Source: an uncultured Pseudoflavonifractor sp.
GTDB taxonomy: Bacteria; Bacillota; Clostridia; Oscillospirales; Oscillospiraceae
Assembly (NCBI GenBank): GCA_904419835.1
Contig: CAJFTA010000057.1
Coordinates: 1 to 14,212 of the forward strand
Direction of reading: 5' to 3'
DNA: 14,212 nucleotides
Under the pieces are notes generated by a model. The model saw only the letters and a list, made by a program, of their open reading frames with translations. It had not been told where the DNA came from and ran no database searches. Shown here piece by piece: positions 1-6,253 of the stretch (positions are counted from its first letter, which is position 1; each line of letters starts with the position of its first letter). A program made the translations under genes and the position numbers.

Positions 1-1560
1 CTGAAGATGGTCAACGGCGTCATCCTGCTGGTGGACGCCGCCGAGGGCCCCATGCCCCAGACCCGCTTCGTGCTGTCCAAGGCCCTGGAGCTGGGCCACC
101 GGGTCATCGTGGTGGTCAACAAGATCGACCGCCCCGACCAGCGCATCCACGAGGTCATGGACGAGGTGCTGGAGCTGCTGCTGGACCTGAACGCCACCGA
201 CGAGCAGTTTGAGTCTCCCACTCTGTTCTGCTCCGGCCGCCAGGGCACCGCGTCCTACTCTCCCGACGTGCCCGGCACCGACCTGACCCCCCTCTTCGAG
301 ACCATTATCAACTATATCCCCGCCCCCGAGGCGGACACCACCGCCCCCTTCCAGATGCTGGTCAGCTCCATCGACTACAACGAGTTTGTGGGCCGCATCG
401 CCATCGGCCGCATTGAGCGGGGCACTGTGAAGCAGAACCAGGAGATTGTGGTGTGCAACTACCACAACCCCGACCAGGCCACCAAGAAGGCCAAGGCCAC
501 CGCCCTCTACCAGTTCGACGGCCTGGCCAAGGTGCCCGTCACCGAGGCCGACGCGGGCAACATCATCGCCATGAGCGGCATCGGCGACATCACCATCGGC
601 GACACCATCTGCGCCCCCGACTGCGTGGAGCCCATGGAATTTGTGAAGATCTCCGCCCCCACCATTGAGATGACCTTCTCCGTCAACGACTCCCCCTTTG
701 CCGGCAAGGAGGGCAAGTTTGTCACCTCCCGCCAGCTGCGGGAGCGGCTGTTCCGGGAGACCCTGAAGGACGTGTCCCTCCGGGTCTCGGAGACCGACTC
801 CACCGACTCCTTCAACGTGGCCGGCCGGGGCGAGATGAGCCTGTCCATCCTCATTGAGACCATGCGCCGGGAGGGCTATGAGTTCCAGGTCTCCCCGCCC
901 CGGGTGCTCTTCCAGGAGATTGACGGCGTCAAGTGCGAGCCTATGGAGCGGCTGGTGGTGGACGTGCCCGCCGACAACGTGGGCGCGGTCATTGAGAAGC
1001 TGGGCGCCCGGAAGGGCGACCTGCTGGAGATGACTCCCGTGGGCAGCCGCATGAAGCTGGAGTTCCTGGTGCCCGCCCGGGGCCTGTTCGGCTACCGGAA
1101 CGAGTTCCTCACCGACACCAAGGGCGAGGGCATCATGGCCAGCGTGTTTGACTCCTACGCCCCCATGAAGGGCGAGATTGCCCGCCGGAACACCGGCTCC
1201 CTGGTGTCCTTCGAGACCGGCGAGAGCGTGACCTACGGCCTGTACAACGCCCAGGAGCGGGGCGTGCTGTTCATCGGCGCGGGCGTGCCCGTCTACGCCG
1301 GCATGATCGTGGGCGAGACCCCCAAGCAGGAGGATATCTCCGTCAACATCTGCAAGAAGAAGCAGCTGACCAACATGCGCGCTTCCGGCTCTGACGACGC
1401 CCTCCGCCTGACCCCGCCCCGCCAGATGTCCCTGGAGCAGTGCCTGGAGTTCCTGGCTGACGACGAGCTGCTGGAGGTCACCCCCGAGAGCCTCCGCCTG
1501 CGCAAGCGTCTGCTGGACCACGCCGCCCGTATGCGCGAGGCCTCCAAGAAGAAGCAGTAA
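1..1560 (+). CDS. typA: Ribosome-associated GTPase TypA/BipA (5' end missing)
   Basis: Translational GTPase of the EF-G/LepA class that binds 70S ribosomes and supports ribosome assembly and growth under stress. The reading frame is open from base 1, so the start and the first ~90 residues (P-loop and switch motifs G1-G3) lie outside the window; about 519 residues are visible against a usual ~610. Visible are the end of the G domain with the start typical of this family (KMVNGVILLVDAAEGPMPQT), the G4 motif NKID, an EF-Tu-like domain 2 from roughly residue 120, the EF-G-like segment around GRGEMSLSILIETMRREGYE, and the BipA-specific C-terminal domain with PARGLFGYRNEFLTDT and a basic tail ending KKKQ. 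There is no frameshift. The terminator at 1747-1784 is the first obvious transcript end. Identification is firm; truncation is only due to the window edge. Confidence 0.97.
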   Translation: MKMVNGVILLVDAAEGPMPQTRFVLSKALELGHRVIVVVNKIDRPDQRIHEVMDEVLELLLDLNATDEQFESPTLFCSGRQGTASYSPDVPGTDLTPLFETIINYIPAPEADTTAPFQMLVSSIDYNEFVGRIAIGRIERGTVKQNQEIVVCNYHNPDQATKKAKATALYQFDGLAKVPVTEADAGNIIAMSGIGDITIGDTICAPDCVEPMEFVKISAPTIEMTFSVNDSPFAGKEGKFVTSRQLRERLFRETLKDVSLRVSETDSTDSFNVAGRGEMSLSILIETMRREGYEFQVSPPRVLFQEIDGVKCEPMERLVVDVPADNVGAVIEKLGARKGDLLEMTPVGSRMKLEFLVPARGLFGYRNEFLTDTKGEGIMASVFDSYAPMKGEIARRNTGSLVSFETGESVTYGLYNAQERGVLFIGAGVPVYAGMIVGETPKQEDISVNICKKKQLTNMRASGSDDALRLTPPRQMSLEQCLEFLADDELLEVTPESLRLRKRLLDHAARMREASKKKQ

Positions 1561-1565
1561 GATTC

Positions 1566-1723
1566 CTTCTCAAAAACGCAGGCGTTTTTGAGAGAGAAGA
1601 TGCAGCCCGCTCCGCGCACGCCCGTGGGGCGCACACTTGCGGGCTGAGAAGTGTTTTTTCCGCGGCGCATGTCCCCGGAAAAAACAGATTTCCACTTGAT
1701 TTCGCCGCCTGCGGGCGGCGAAA
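1566..1723. repeat. Cluster of four stem-loops downstream of typA
   Basis: Four successive inverted repeats fill the gap after typA. H1 is TCTCAAAAACGC/GCGTTTTTGAGA (1568-1593). H2 is CAGCCCGC/GCGGGCTG (1603-1646), with further pairing inside. H3 is TGTTTTTTCCG/CGGAAAAAACA (1652-1686). H4 is TTTCGCCGCC/GGCGGCGAAA (1700-1723). No ORF with a plausible start covers the cluster. It may stabilise the typA 3' end or be a decayed hairpin repeat; a similar cluster closes the window at 14045-14205. Confidence 0.7.
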
Positions 1724-1746
1724 CTCTGCCGAGGGCTTTTCGACAC

Positions 1747-1784
1747 AAAAAGGACGGACACAGCTCCTGTGTCCGTCCTTTTTT
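1747..1784 (+). terminator. Strong intrinsic terminator after typA
   Basis: A 17-bp stem (AAAAAGGACGGACACAG, 1747-1763, with its exact complement at 1767-1783) has a 3-base loop and ends in a run of six T. The A-run on the left arm means it could also terminate leftward transcription. It separates typA from the lspA promoter 12 bases further on. Confidence 0.9.
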
Positions 1785-1795
1785 CCACCTCGCCG

Positions 1796-1824
1796 TTGTG
1801 AGGGGTGGAAAAGCGTGCTATAAT
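1796..1824 (+). promoter_or_regulatory. Sigma-A-type promoter of lspA-rluD
   Basis: TTGTGA at 1796-1801, a 17-base spacer, and a consensus TATAAT at 1819-1824 preceded by TGC (extended -10). It lies directly after the terminator and about 20 bases before the lspA Shine-Dalgarno, which fits a short leader. Confidence 0.82.
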
Positions 1825-1858
1825 GCTCTCACACTGAATATCAAAGGAGATTCCGACT

Positions 1859-2359
1859 ATGCCCTATGCCATTCTCGCCGCGGTGCTGGTCATCGCGGAC
1901 CAGGTGGTCAAGCTGCTCATCCGGTCCAACCTGGAGCTGGGGGAGAGCGTGCCCTTTATTCCCCACATCCTCAACCTGACCTACTACCAGAACACCGGTG
2001 CCGCCTTCTCCCTCTTCCGGGACCACACCTGGATTCTGGCCCTCATCTCCGCCGTGGTGTCCGTGGCCCTGGTGGTGGTCATGGTCAGGCGGGTGTTCCG
2101 CCACCCGGCGGGACAGGTCATTCTGGCCGTCATCCTGGCCGGAGCCGTGGGCAACCTCATCGACCGGGTGCTCTTCGGCTATGTGACCGACATGTTTCAG
2201 ACCGTCTTTATCAACTTCGCCGTGTTCAACGTGGCCGACTGCTGCCTGGTGTGCGGCGTCATCGCCATGATGGTGTACGTGCTCTTCTTCTACGACAAGC
2301 TGGAGAAGGCCCCGGCGGGACAGGAGGCAGGCCATGACGCCGCTGACCCTGAGGGCTGA
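1859..2359 (+). CDS. lspA: Lipoprotein signal peptidase (signal peptidase II)
   Basis: Membrane aspartyl protease that cleaves the signal peptide of diacylglyceryl-modified prolipoproteins before the lipidated cysteine. The 166-aa product has four hydrophobic segments and the family signatures in order: IADQVVKLL near the N-terminus (12-20), NTGAAFSLF (45-53), AGAVGNLIDR (94-103), TDMFQ with catalytic Asp111, and FNVAD with catalytic Asp127. The ATG has AAAGGAG 9 bases upstream. The 3' end overlaps rluD by 26 bases, so the two are translated from one mRNA. The lspA plus RluD-type synthase pair is also found in Bacillus (lspA-ylyB). The last ~16 residues (after YDKLEK) are a polar tail outside the membrane core. 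Confidence 0.96.
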   Translation: MPYAILAAVLVIADQVVKLLIRSNLELGESVPFIPHILNLTYYQNTGAAFSLFRDHTWILALISAVVSVALVVVMVRRVFRHPAGQVILAVILAGAVGNLIDRVLFGYVTDMFQTVFINFAVFNVADCCLVCGVIAMMVYVLFFYDKLEKAPAGQEAGHDAADPEG

Positions 2360-3248
2360 CCGGGCGGGGGAGCGGGCGGACCAGTTCCTGGCCCGGCAGC
2401 TGCCCCAGCTGTCCCGCTCGGCGGCCCAGAAGCTGCTGGAGGAGGGAGCCGTCACCCTCAAGGGCCTGCCGGTGAAGAAGAACTACAAGACCGCTGAGGG
2501 GGACGAGCTGGTGCTCTCCCTGCCCGACCCGGCGGAGGTGGACGTGGTCCCCCAGGACATCCCCCTGGACGTGGTGTATGAGGACGGCGACGTCATTGTG
2601 GTCAACAAGCCGGTGGGCATGGTGGTCCACCCGGCGGCAGGCCACCCCGACGGCACTTTGGTCAACGCGCTGTTATATCACTGCGGAAAATCACTCTCCG
2701 GCATCAACGGAGAGCTGCGGCCCGGCATTGTCCACCGCATCGACCGGGACACCTCCGGCCTCATCATCGCCGCCAAGAGCGACTTTGCCCACCTCTCCCT
2801 GGCCGGGCAGCTCCAGGACCACTCCCTGTACCGGGAGTACGAAGCGGTGGCGGTGGGGGGCTTTAAGGAGGACCAGGGCACTGTCCGGGCCCCCATCGCC
2901 CGGCACCCCACTGACCGGAAAAAGATGGCGGTCAACTTTCTCCAGGGCCGGGAGGCCATCACCCATTGGACCGTGCTGGAGCGGTTTCCCGGGTACACCC
3001 ACCTCCAGTGCCGGCTGGAGACCGGTCGCACCCACCAGATCCGGGTTCATATGGCCCACATCGGCCACCCCCTCCTGGGGGACACGGTGTACGGCGCCAA
3101 GCGCCCCTACCCCGGCCTGTCGGGCCAGTGCCTCCACGCCCGGCGGCTCTCCTTCGTCCACCCCCGCACCGGGGAGCGGATGACTGTGGAGTGCCCCCTG
3201 CCCGACTGGTTCGAGGCCGTGCTGGACAAGCTGCGGCGCATGAGCTGA
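2334..3248 (+). CDS. rluD: RluA/RluD-family 23S rRNA pseudouridine synthase
   Basis: Isomerises specific uridines in large-subunit rRNA to pseudouridine. The 304-aa product has an N-terminal S4 RNA-binding domain (about 13-75: RADQFLARQLPQLSRSAAQKLL) and a catalytic domain with the signature GIVHRIDRDTSGL, in which Asp137 of the R-[LI]-D triplet is the expected nucleophile. Further family motifs are DGDVIVVNKPVGMVVHP (84-100) and TGRTHQIRVHMAHIGHPLLGD. The ATG at 2334 lies inside the end of lspA and has AGGAGG 7 bases upstream, which fixes the start. Transcription ends at the hairpin 3286-3333. The exact uridine targets cannot be read from sequence; the Bacillus counterpart is ylyB. Confidence 0.93.
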   Translation: MTPLTLRADRAGERADQFLARQLPQLSRSAAQKLLEEGAVTLKGLPVKKNYKTAEGDELVLSLPDPAEVDVVPQDIPLDVVYEDGDVIVVNKPVGMVVHPAAGHPDGTLVNALLYHCGKSLSGINGELRPGIVHRIDRDTSGLIIAAKSDFAHLSLAGQLQDHSLYREYEAVAVGGFKEDQGTVRAPIARHPTDRKKMAVNFLQGREAITHWTVLERFPGYTHLQCRLETGRTHQIRVHMAHIGHPLLGDTVYGAKRPYPGLSGQCLHARRLSFVHPRTGERMTVECPLPDWFEAVLDKLRRMS

Positions 3249-3285
3249 GTTTTTCCACAAAAGAGCGGCACAATGTGGATACAAG

Positions 3286-3333
3286 AGCCCCCGCATGGGT
3301 CTCTCTGAAGAGACCCATGCGGGGGCTTTGTCT
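3286..3333 (+). terminator. Intrinsic terminator of the lspA-rluD operon
   Basis: A 19-bp perfect stem (AGCCCCCGCATGGGTCTCT at 3286-3304 with its complement at 3309-3327) has a 4-base loop CTGA and is followed by TTGTCTT. It lies 38 bases after the rluD stop. Confidence 0.88.
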
Positions 3334-3349
3334 TGCCTCAAGCAGAGAC

Positions 3350-3631
3350 TAAAATACGACGCATAGACTTTGTGCGGCATTGAGAAAGGTTTTTGAATTG
3401 CAGCGGCTTACAAGTCTGGGCGGGTAACGCTGCTCGGGCGACGCAGGAACAAAACCGGACAGCCGAACCGGCAAGCAACTACTCTCAAATACGGTGGCCG
3501 ATGAATAGCACCGCCGCAAGCCGCATCTCTGAAAGGGGTCCGGGGAAACGGGGGCGTTTGGCCCTGAAAGGGCCCCTCCGCCCCTGTGTCCCCGGCGGCT
3601 TTTGGGTACTTTTCGCCGGTGAAAAGTACCC
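3350..3631. repeat. Dispersed structured element, copy A
   Basis: A non-coding stretch that recurs, diverged but collinear, at 9909-10195. Identical blocks include 21 bases at 3417-3437 (= 9975-9995), 13 bases at 3372-3384 (= 9930-9942) and 14 bases at 3460-3473 (= 10018-10031). It contains a composite stem: ACGGGGGCG (3548-3556) pairs with CGCCCCTGT (3579-3587) and encloses GGCCC/GGGCC. A terminal hairpin GGGTACTTTTC/GAAAAGTACCC spans 3604-3631. Both stems are kept in copy B through paired base changes, which points to a structured RNA or DNA element, not a gene. Translations on either strand have no start with a ribosome binding site and no family resemblance. The sense strand is unknown. 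Confidence 0.75.
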
Positions 3632-3677
3632 CGTCGGAGACGTCGTCGCCGCAAGCTAGATGCATTCTGTCAGCTTT

Positions 3678-3724
3678 CCCCTCATCCGCCCCCTTCGGGG
3701 GCACCTTCCCCCACGGGGGAAGGC
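3678..3724. repeat. REP-like double-hairpin repeat (copy 1)
   Basis: Unit with two adjacent short hairpins, GCCCCC-TTC-GGGGGC and CCTTCCCCC/GGGGGAAGG, introduced by CCCTCATCC. A near-identical copy is at 9837-9883 and a half unit at 10304-10325. Repeats of this type are common near gene ends in gut Clostridia genomes (general knowledge, not checked here). This copy overlaps the 3' end of the acetyltransferase gene and supplies its stop codon. Confidence 0.85.
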
Positions 3725-4173
3725 GCTTTCTCCATCACATAGTTGTTCAGGGTGACCCCTCGGCGCTCCACGGTCTGCTCCTTTACAACCCGCCAGCCCC
3801 GGGCCAGGAAAAAGGGGAGGGCAGTGCGGGAGGCGTGGGTGGTGTACCGCTGAGCGGGTACCGCCGCCTCCAGGGCGGCGCACAGGGCGGAGGCCACCCC
3901 CCGCCGCAGGTGGGTATGGGCCACATAGAGCCGGTCCAGGTACCCGTCCGGGGCCATGTCCCCAAAGCCCACGATGGCCCCGCCCTCCTCCGCCACCAAA
4001 GTCAGGTGGGCGGAGAGGCTCTCGTTCCAGGCCGTCAGATCCACCCCCTCCGGCGGGGCCCATGCGTCCAGCTGCCGGGGGTCGTACTCCCCGGTACAAA
4101 CTGTGTGCACCGTGTCGTAAAACAGCGCCCCAAGGGCCGGGCAGTCCTCCGGCCGGTATCCTCTCAGTTCCAT
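3682..4173 (-). CDS. GNAT-family N-acetyltransferase (YafP-like)
   Basis: Predicted cytoplasmic enzyme that transfers an acetyl group from acetyl-CoA to an unknown small-molecule or protein amine. The 163-aa product begins MELRGYRPEDCPAL, has the DPRQLDAWAP segment (31-40) typical of YafP-like acetyltransferases, the central strand DRLYVAHTHLRRGVASAL (80-97) with the acetyl-CoA-binding R/Q-x-x-G-x-A loop, and the C-terminal FFLARGWRVV motif. The start is set by AAAGGAG 10 bases upstream of the ATG; earlier in-frame ATGs would run through the riboswitch region. The last ~14 residues (APSPVGEGAPEGGG) are encoded by the REP-like repeat, so the native C-terminus probably ended near VMEKA and the repeat replaced the stop. 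No terminator is evident. The gene is divergent from thiT; no substrate is inferable. Confidence 0.87.
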   Translation of the reverse strand: MELRGYRPEDCPALGALFYDTVHTVCTGEYDPRQLDAWAPPEGVDLTAWNESLSAHLTLVAEEGGAIVGFGDMAPDGYLDRLYVAHTHLRRGVASALCAALEAAVPAQRYTTHASRTALPFFLARGWRVVKEQTVERRGVTLNNYVMEKAPSPVGEGAPEGGG

Positions 4174-4243
4174 GGCAAATTCGCTCCTTTTCCGGCCCGG
4201 AAGGGCCTGAATTTCGGCATTCACACCGTTTTTTCCCCGTGCC

Positions 4244-4271
4244 TTGACAAGGGAACAATCCCTGGTATAAA
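4244..4271 (+). promoter_or_regulatory. Promoter of the thiT riboswitch transcript
   Basis: Consensus TTGACA at 4244-4249, a 16-base spacer, and TATAAA at 4266-4271, about 27 bases before the TPP aptamer. The position fits initiation just upstream of the riboswitch. Confidence 0.82.
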
Positions 4272-4297
4272 ATATTGCCCGACCGCAGACAATCGAA

Positions 4298-4393
4298 CAC
4301 AGGGGCGCTGGACGCAAGTCCGGCTGAGATGCGGGGGATAGCGCTCCCCCCGGTCCCTTGAACCTGATCCGGGTAATGCCGGCGTAGGAAGAT
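4298..4393 (+). promoter_or_regulatory. TPP riboswitch (THI element) aptamer
   Basis: Matches the conserved thi-box layout: ACAGGGGCGCTGG, then the core CTGAGATGCGGGG, an internal hairpin (GGGGGATAGCGCTCCCCC), then CCCTTGAACCTGATCCGGG followed by TAATGCCGGCGTAGGAAG. The CUGAGA and ACCUGAUC...GGGUAAUGCC...CGUAGGA blocks bind the pyrimidine and pyrophosphate halves of thiamine pyrophosphate. It precedes a thiamine transporter gene and a terminator (4421-4461), so high TPP should stop transcription. Confidence 0.96.
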
Positions 4394-4420
4394 GATTCGG
4401 CTATGATTGTCGTTTCTCTC

Positions 4421-4461
4421 GTACCGCATTGCGCCCGTTCGGCCTGCGGTACATATTTTTT
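4421..4461 (+). terminator. Riboswitch-controlled intrinsic terminator
   Basis: Stem GTACCGCA (4421-4428) with TGCGGTAC (4445-4452), an inner GCC/GGC pairing, then ATAT and a run of six T (4456-4461). It sits between the TPP aptamer and the thiT Shine-Dalgarno, the standard place for an expression platform. The competing antiterminator pairing was not resolved by eye. Confidence 0.82.
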
Positions 4462-4477
4462 CGGGAGGAATCCAATC

Positions 4478-5065
4478 ATGCCTGTTGTCACGCAAAGCCA
4501 AAACAAGGGCGGCAAGCGCCGCCTCTACACCAGGATGCTCTGTGAGGGCGCCATTATGGTGGCCCTGGCCCTGGTGCTCAACCAGCTGAAAATCTTCCGC
4601 CTGCCCAACGGCGGCTCCATCACCCTGGAGATGCTGCCCATCTTCTTTTACGCCGTCCGCTGGGGCGTGGGCCCCGGCCTGCTGGCCGGCTTCGCCTTCG
4701 GCCTGCTCCAGATGTTCATCGACGGCGCCGTGGCCTGGGGCTGGCAGTCCCTGCTGCTGGACTACCTGGTGGCCTTCACTCCTCTGGGTCTGGCCGGCCT
4801 GTTCAAGGGCCAGCGGTGGGGCATCTTCGCCGGCACCGTGCTGGGCTCTGTGGTCCGTTTCATTGTCCACTTCATCAGCGGCATCACCATCTACGCCATT
4901 GTGGCCCCCACGGAGCTGTTCAACATGACCTTCACCAGCCCCTGGATGTACTCCCTGGCCTACAACGGCAGCTATATGGCCATCGACATGGCCCTGTGCC
5001 TGGTGGTGTTCGGTCTGCTGTACAAGCCCCTGAAGAGGTACTTCCTGGGCGCCGATATCCGGTAA
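4478..5065 (+). CDS. thiT: Thiamine transporter ThiT, substrate-binding S component of an ECF transporter
   Basis: Membrane protein that captures thiamine and delivers it to the shared ECF energising module (EcfA/A'/T, not in this window). The 195-aa product has about six hydrophobic segments. It carries the YuaJ/ThiT hallmark LPNGGSITLEMLPIFFYAVRWG (42-63), an aromatic IDGAVAWGW segment (81-89), VRFIVHFISGI (126-136) and AYNGSY (161-166); the conserved aromatic, His and Asn residues there match the thiamine-binding region of the family. The start is the ATG preceded by GGGAGG at 9 bases. An in-frame ATG at 4403 would place coding sequence in the terminator and is rejected. Control is by the TPP riboswitch just upstream. 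The HAD phosphatase follows 26 bases after the stop. Confidence 0.95.
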   Translation: MPVVTQSQNKGGKRRLYTRMLCEGAIMVALALVLNQLKIFRLPNGGSITLEMLPIFFYAVRWGVGPGLLAGFAFGLLQMFIDGAVAWGWQSLLLDYLVAFTPLGLAGLFKGQRWGIFAGTVLGSVVRFIVHFISGITIYAIVAPTELFNMTFTSPWMYSLAYNGSYMAIDMALCLVVFGLLYKPLKRYFLGADIR

Positions 5066-5091
5066 ATCACACCATGTAAGGGGGAAGGAAT

Positions 5092-5901
5092 TTGGGTAAA
5101 TTCGACCGCGTGCTGCTGGCCAGCGACTTTGACGACACGCTCTACAACTCCCGCCTGGAGGTGTCGGCCGAGAATGTGGCCGCCATCGAGTACTTCATCC
5201 GGGAGGGTGGCCGCTTCACCGTGTCCACCGGCCGGGCCCACCGCACCTTCTCCCCCTATGTGCACCTGGCCCCCATCAACGCCCCCGTCATCCTGTCCAA
5301 CGGGGCGCTGCTCTACGACTATTCCACGGATCAGGTGGTCTGCGAGCTGCCCCTGCCGCCCCAGGCGGCGGAGGATCTGGCGGTGCTGTCGGCGGAGATG
5401 CCCTCCATCGGCATGGAGACCTACCACGGGGACGACGTGTACATCCACCACCCCAACGCCTTTACCGACCGCCATGTGAAGCGGGTGGGCACCACCTGGA
5501 CCCCCTGCGGCCTCTCGGACATGCCGACGCCCTGGAGCAAGGCGGTCATTCAGGACGAGTATCCCACCCTCCTCGCCGCCCAGAAGTTCCTGCTGGACCG
5601 GTGGGGGGACCGGTACGAGGTCATCTTCTCCAGCTCCGCCCTGCTGGAGGTCACCGCCAAGGGCGCCACCAAGGGGGGCATGGTCCTCCGCCTGGCGGAA
5701 TACCTGGGGGTGGAGCGGAAGGACGTCTACTGCGTGGGGGACAACCAGAACGACATCCCCATGCTCGCCGTGTCCGCCGTCCCCTTTGCCCCCGCCAACT
5801 GCGCCGACGCCGTCCGGGCCGTCGACCCGGTCATCGTCAAGTCCTGCGACGACCACTGCATCGCCGACATCATCCGCATCCTGGATGGACGGTACAGCTG
5901 A
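5092..5901 (+). CDS. Cof-type HAD-IIB family phosphatase
   Basis: Predicted Mg-dependent hydrolase of phosphorylated sugars or cofactors. The 269-aa product has HAD motif I DFDDTLY (nucleophile Asp12, acid/base Asp14), motif II STGR in the first Rossmann half, a C2-type cap in the middle, motif III Lys in ATKGGMVLRLAEYLGV and motif IV GDNQNDIPML. The start is a TTG codon with a purine-rich GGGGGAAGGAA just upstream; no in-frame ATG precedes motif I, and the next candidate, GTG at 5110, lies only five codons before it. It follows thiT by 26 bases without a terminator and should be cotranscribed under the TPP riboswitch. This raises the possibility of a thiamine-phosphate phosphatase role, which is inference only. 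It ends in the palindromic terminator 5917-5951. Confidence 0.9.
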   Translation: MGKFDRVLLASDFDDTLYNSRLEVSAENVAAIEYFIREGGRFTVSTGRAHRTFSPYVHLAPINAPVILSNGALLYDYSTDQVVCELPLPPQAAEDLAVLSAEMPSIGMETYHGDDVYIHHPNAFTDRHVKRVGTTWTPCGLSDMPTPWSKAVIQDEYPTLLAAQKFLLDRWGDRYEVIFSSSALLEVTAKGATKGGMVLRLAEYLGVERKDVYCVGDNQNDIPMLAVSAVPFAPANCADAVRAVDPVIVKSCDDHCIADIIRILDGRYS

Positions 5902-5916
5902 ATCAGAACCATCTTT

Positions 5917-5951
5917 AATGCCCGCCGGAATTCCGGCGGGCATTGTTTTTT
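5917..5951 (+). terminator. Perfect palindromic terminator of thiT-HAD
   Basis: A 28-base perfect palindrome centred on GGAATTCC (arms AATGCCCGCCGGAA/TTCCGGCGGGCATT) is followed by GTTTTTT on the plus strand. It begins 16 bases after the HAD stop. It has no T-run on the minus strand. Confidence 0.88.
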
Positions 5952-5989
5952 CCACATTCTCAGCTCCTTTTGCGGACAATCTCAGGCCT

Positions 5990-6030
5990 TTATCCCTGCT
6001 GGCGTCCAATCTCCTCCAGGGCGCCCGCCA
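5990..6030 (-). pseudogene. Remnant of a pepD 3' end (left flank of the AT-rich island)
   Basis: Read on the minus strand, this stretch encodes AGALEEIGRQQG and a TAA stop, closely matching the C-terminus AGTLEEIGHQQG of the intact pepD at 7406. At DNA level 5986-6030 matches 7402-7446 at 39 of 45 positions without gaps; similarity stops abruptly at 6030. No larger pepD part is present. It is either the old 3' end left after insertion of the island, or a pepD tail carried in by the island. Confidence 0.75.
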
Positions 6031-6067
6031 TCACCAGCTCAGGGGCCATATGTCCGCGCTTTCGCGG

Positions 6068-6253
6068 TCACTGCTCTTCGTCACTGTCGCTGCTGTCGTT
6101 CATAAACCAGGCGATATAGATAAACAGAAAGCCAAAGATAATTGCCAGTATGCCGGCCTCAAGCGCAAAAACCAGCCTCGTCCCCACGGTCAAGATGCAT
6201 CCGCCGATAATGAGCGTCTGACCAAAACGAAAGAACTTCTCCGCTTTTTTCAT
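6068..6253 (-). CDS. Small two-helix membrane protein, unknown function
   Basis: A 61-aa protein with a basic start (MKKAEKFFRFGQ), two hydrophobic stretches (about 11-31 and 33-50) and a strongly acidic tail DSSDSDEEQ. The ATG overlaps the stop of the secreted-protein gene in the arrangement ATGA, which indicates translational coupling; GGAGG lies upstream inside that gene. I do not recognise a family. Size, topology and coupling to a secreted protein would suit an immunity or accessory membrane protein, but nothing in the sequence proves this. Codon use is AT-richer than in the surrounding chromosome. Confidence 0.72.
   Translation of the reverse strand: MKKAEKFFRFGQTLIIGGCILTVGTRLVFALEAGILAIIFGFLFIYIAWFMNDSSDSDEEQ

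Noticed and set aside
1..1560. TypA lacking its N-terminal GTP-binding motifs
   Set aside because: The frame is open to the first base; the missing part is outside the window, so this is not a truncated gene.
3349..3660. Open frames on both strands across the dispersed element (and similar ones at 10121-10549)
   Set aside because: No ribosome binding site, arginine/proline-rich shadow-like composition, and the variation between copies keeps base pairing, not codons.
4403..4477. Longer ThiT start at the ATG 4403
   Set aside because: It would place coding sequence across the riboswitch terminator and has no Shine-Dalgarno; the ATG at 4478 has GGGAGG at proper spacing.
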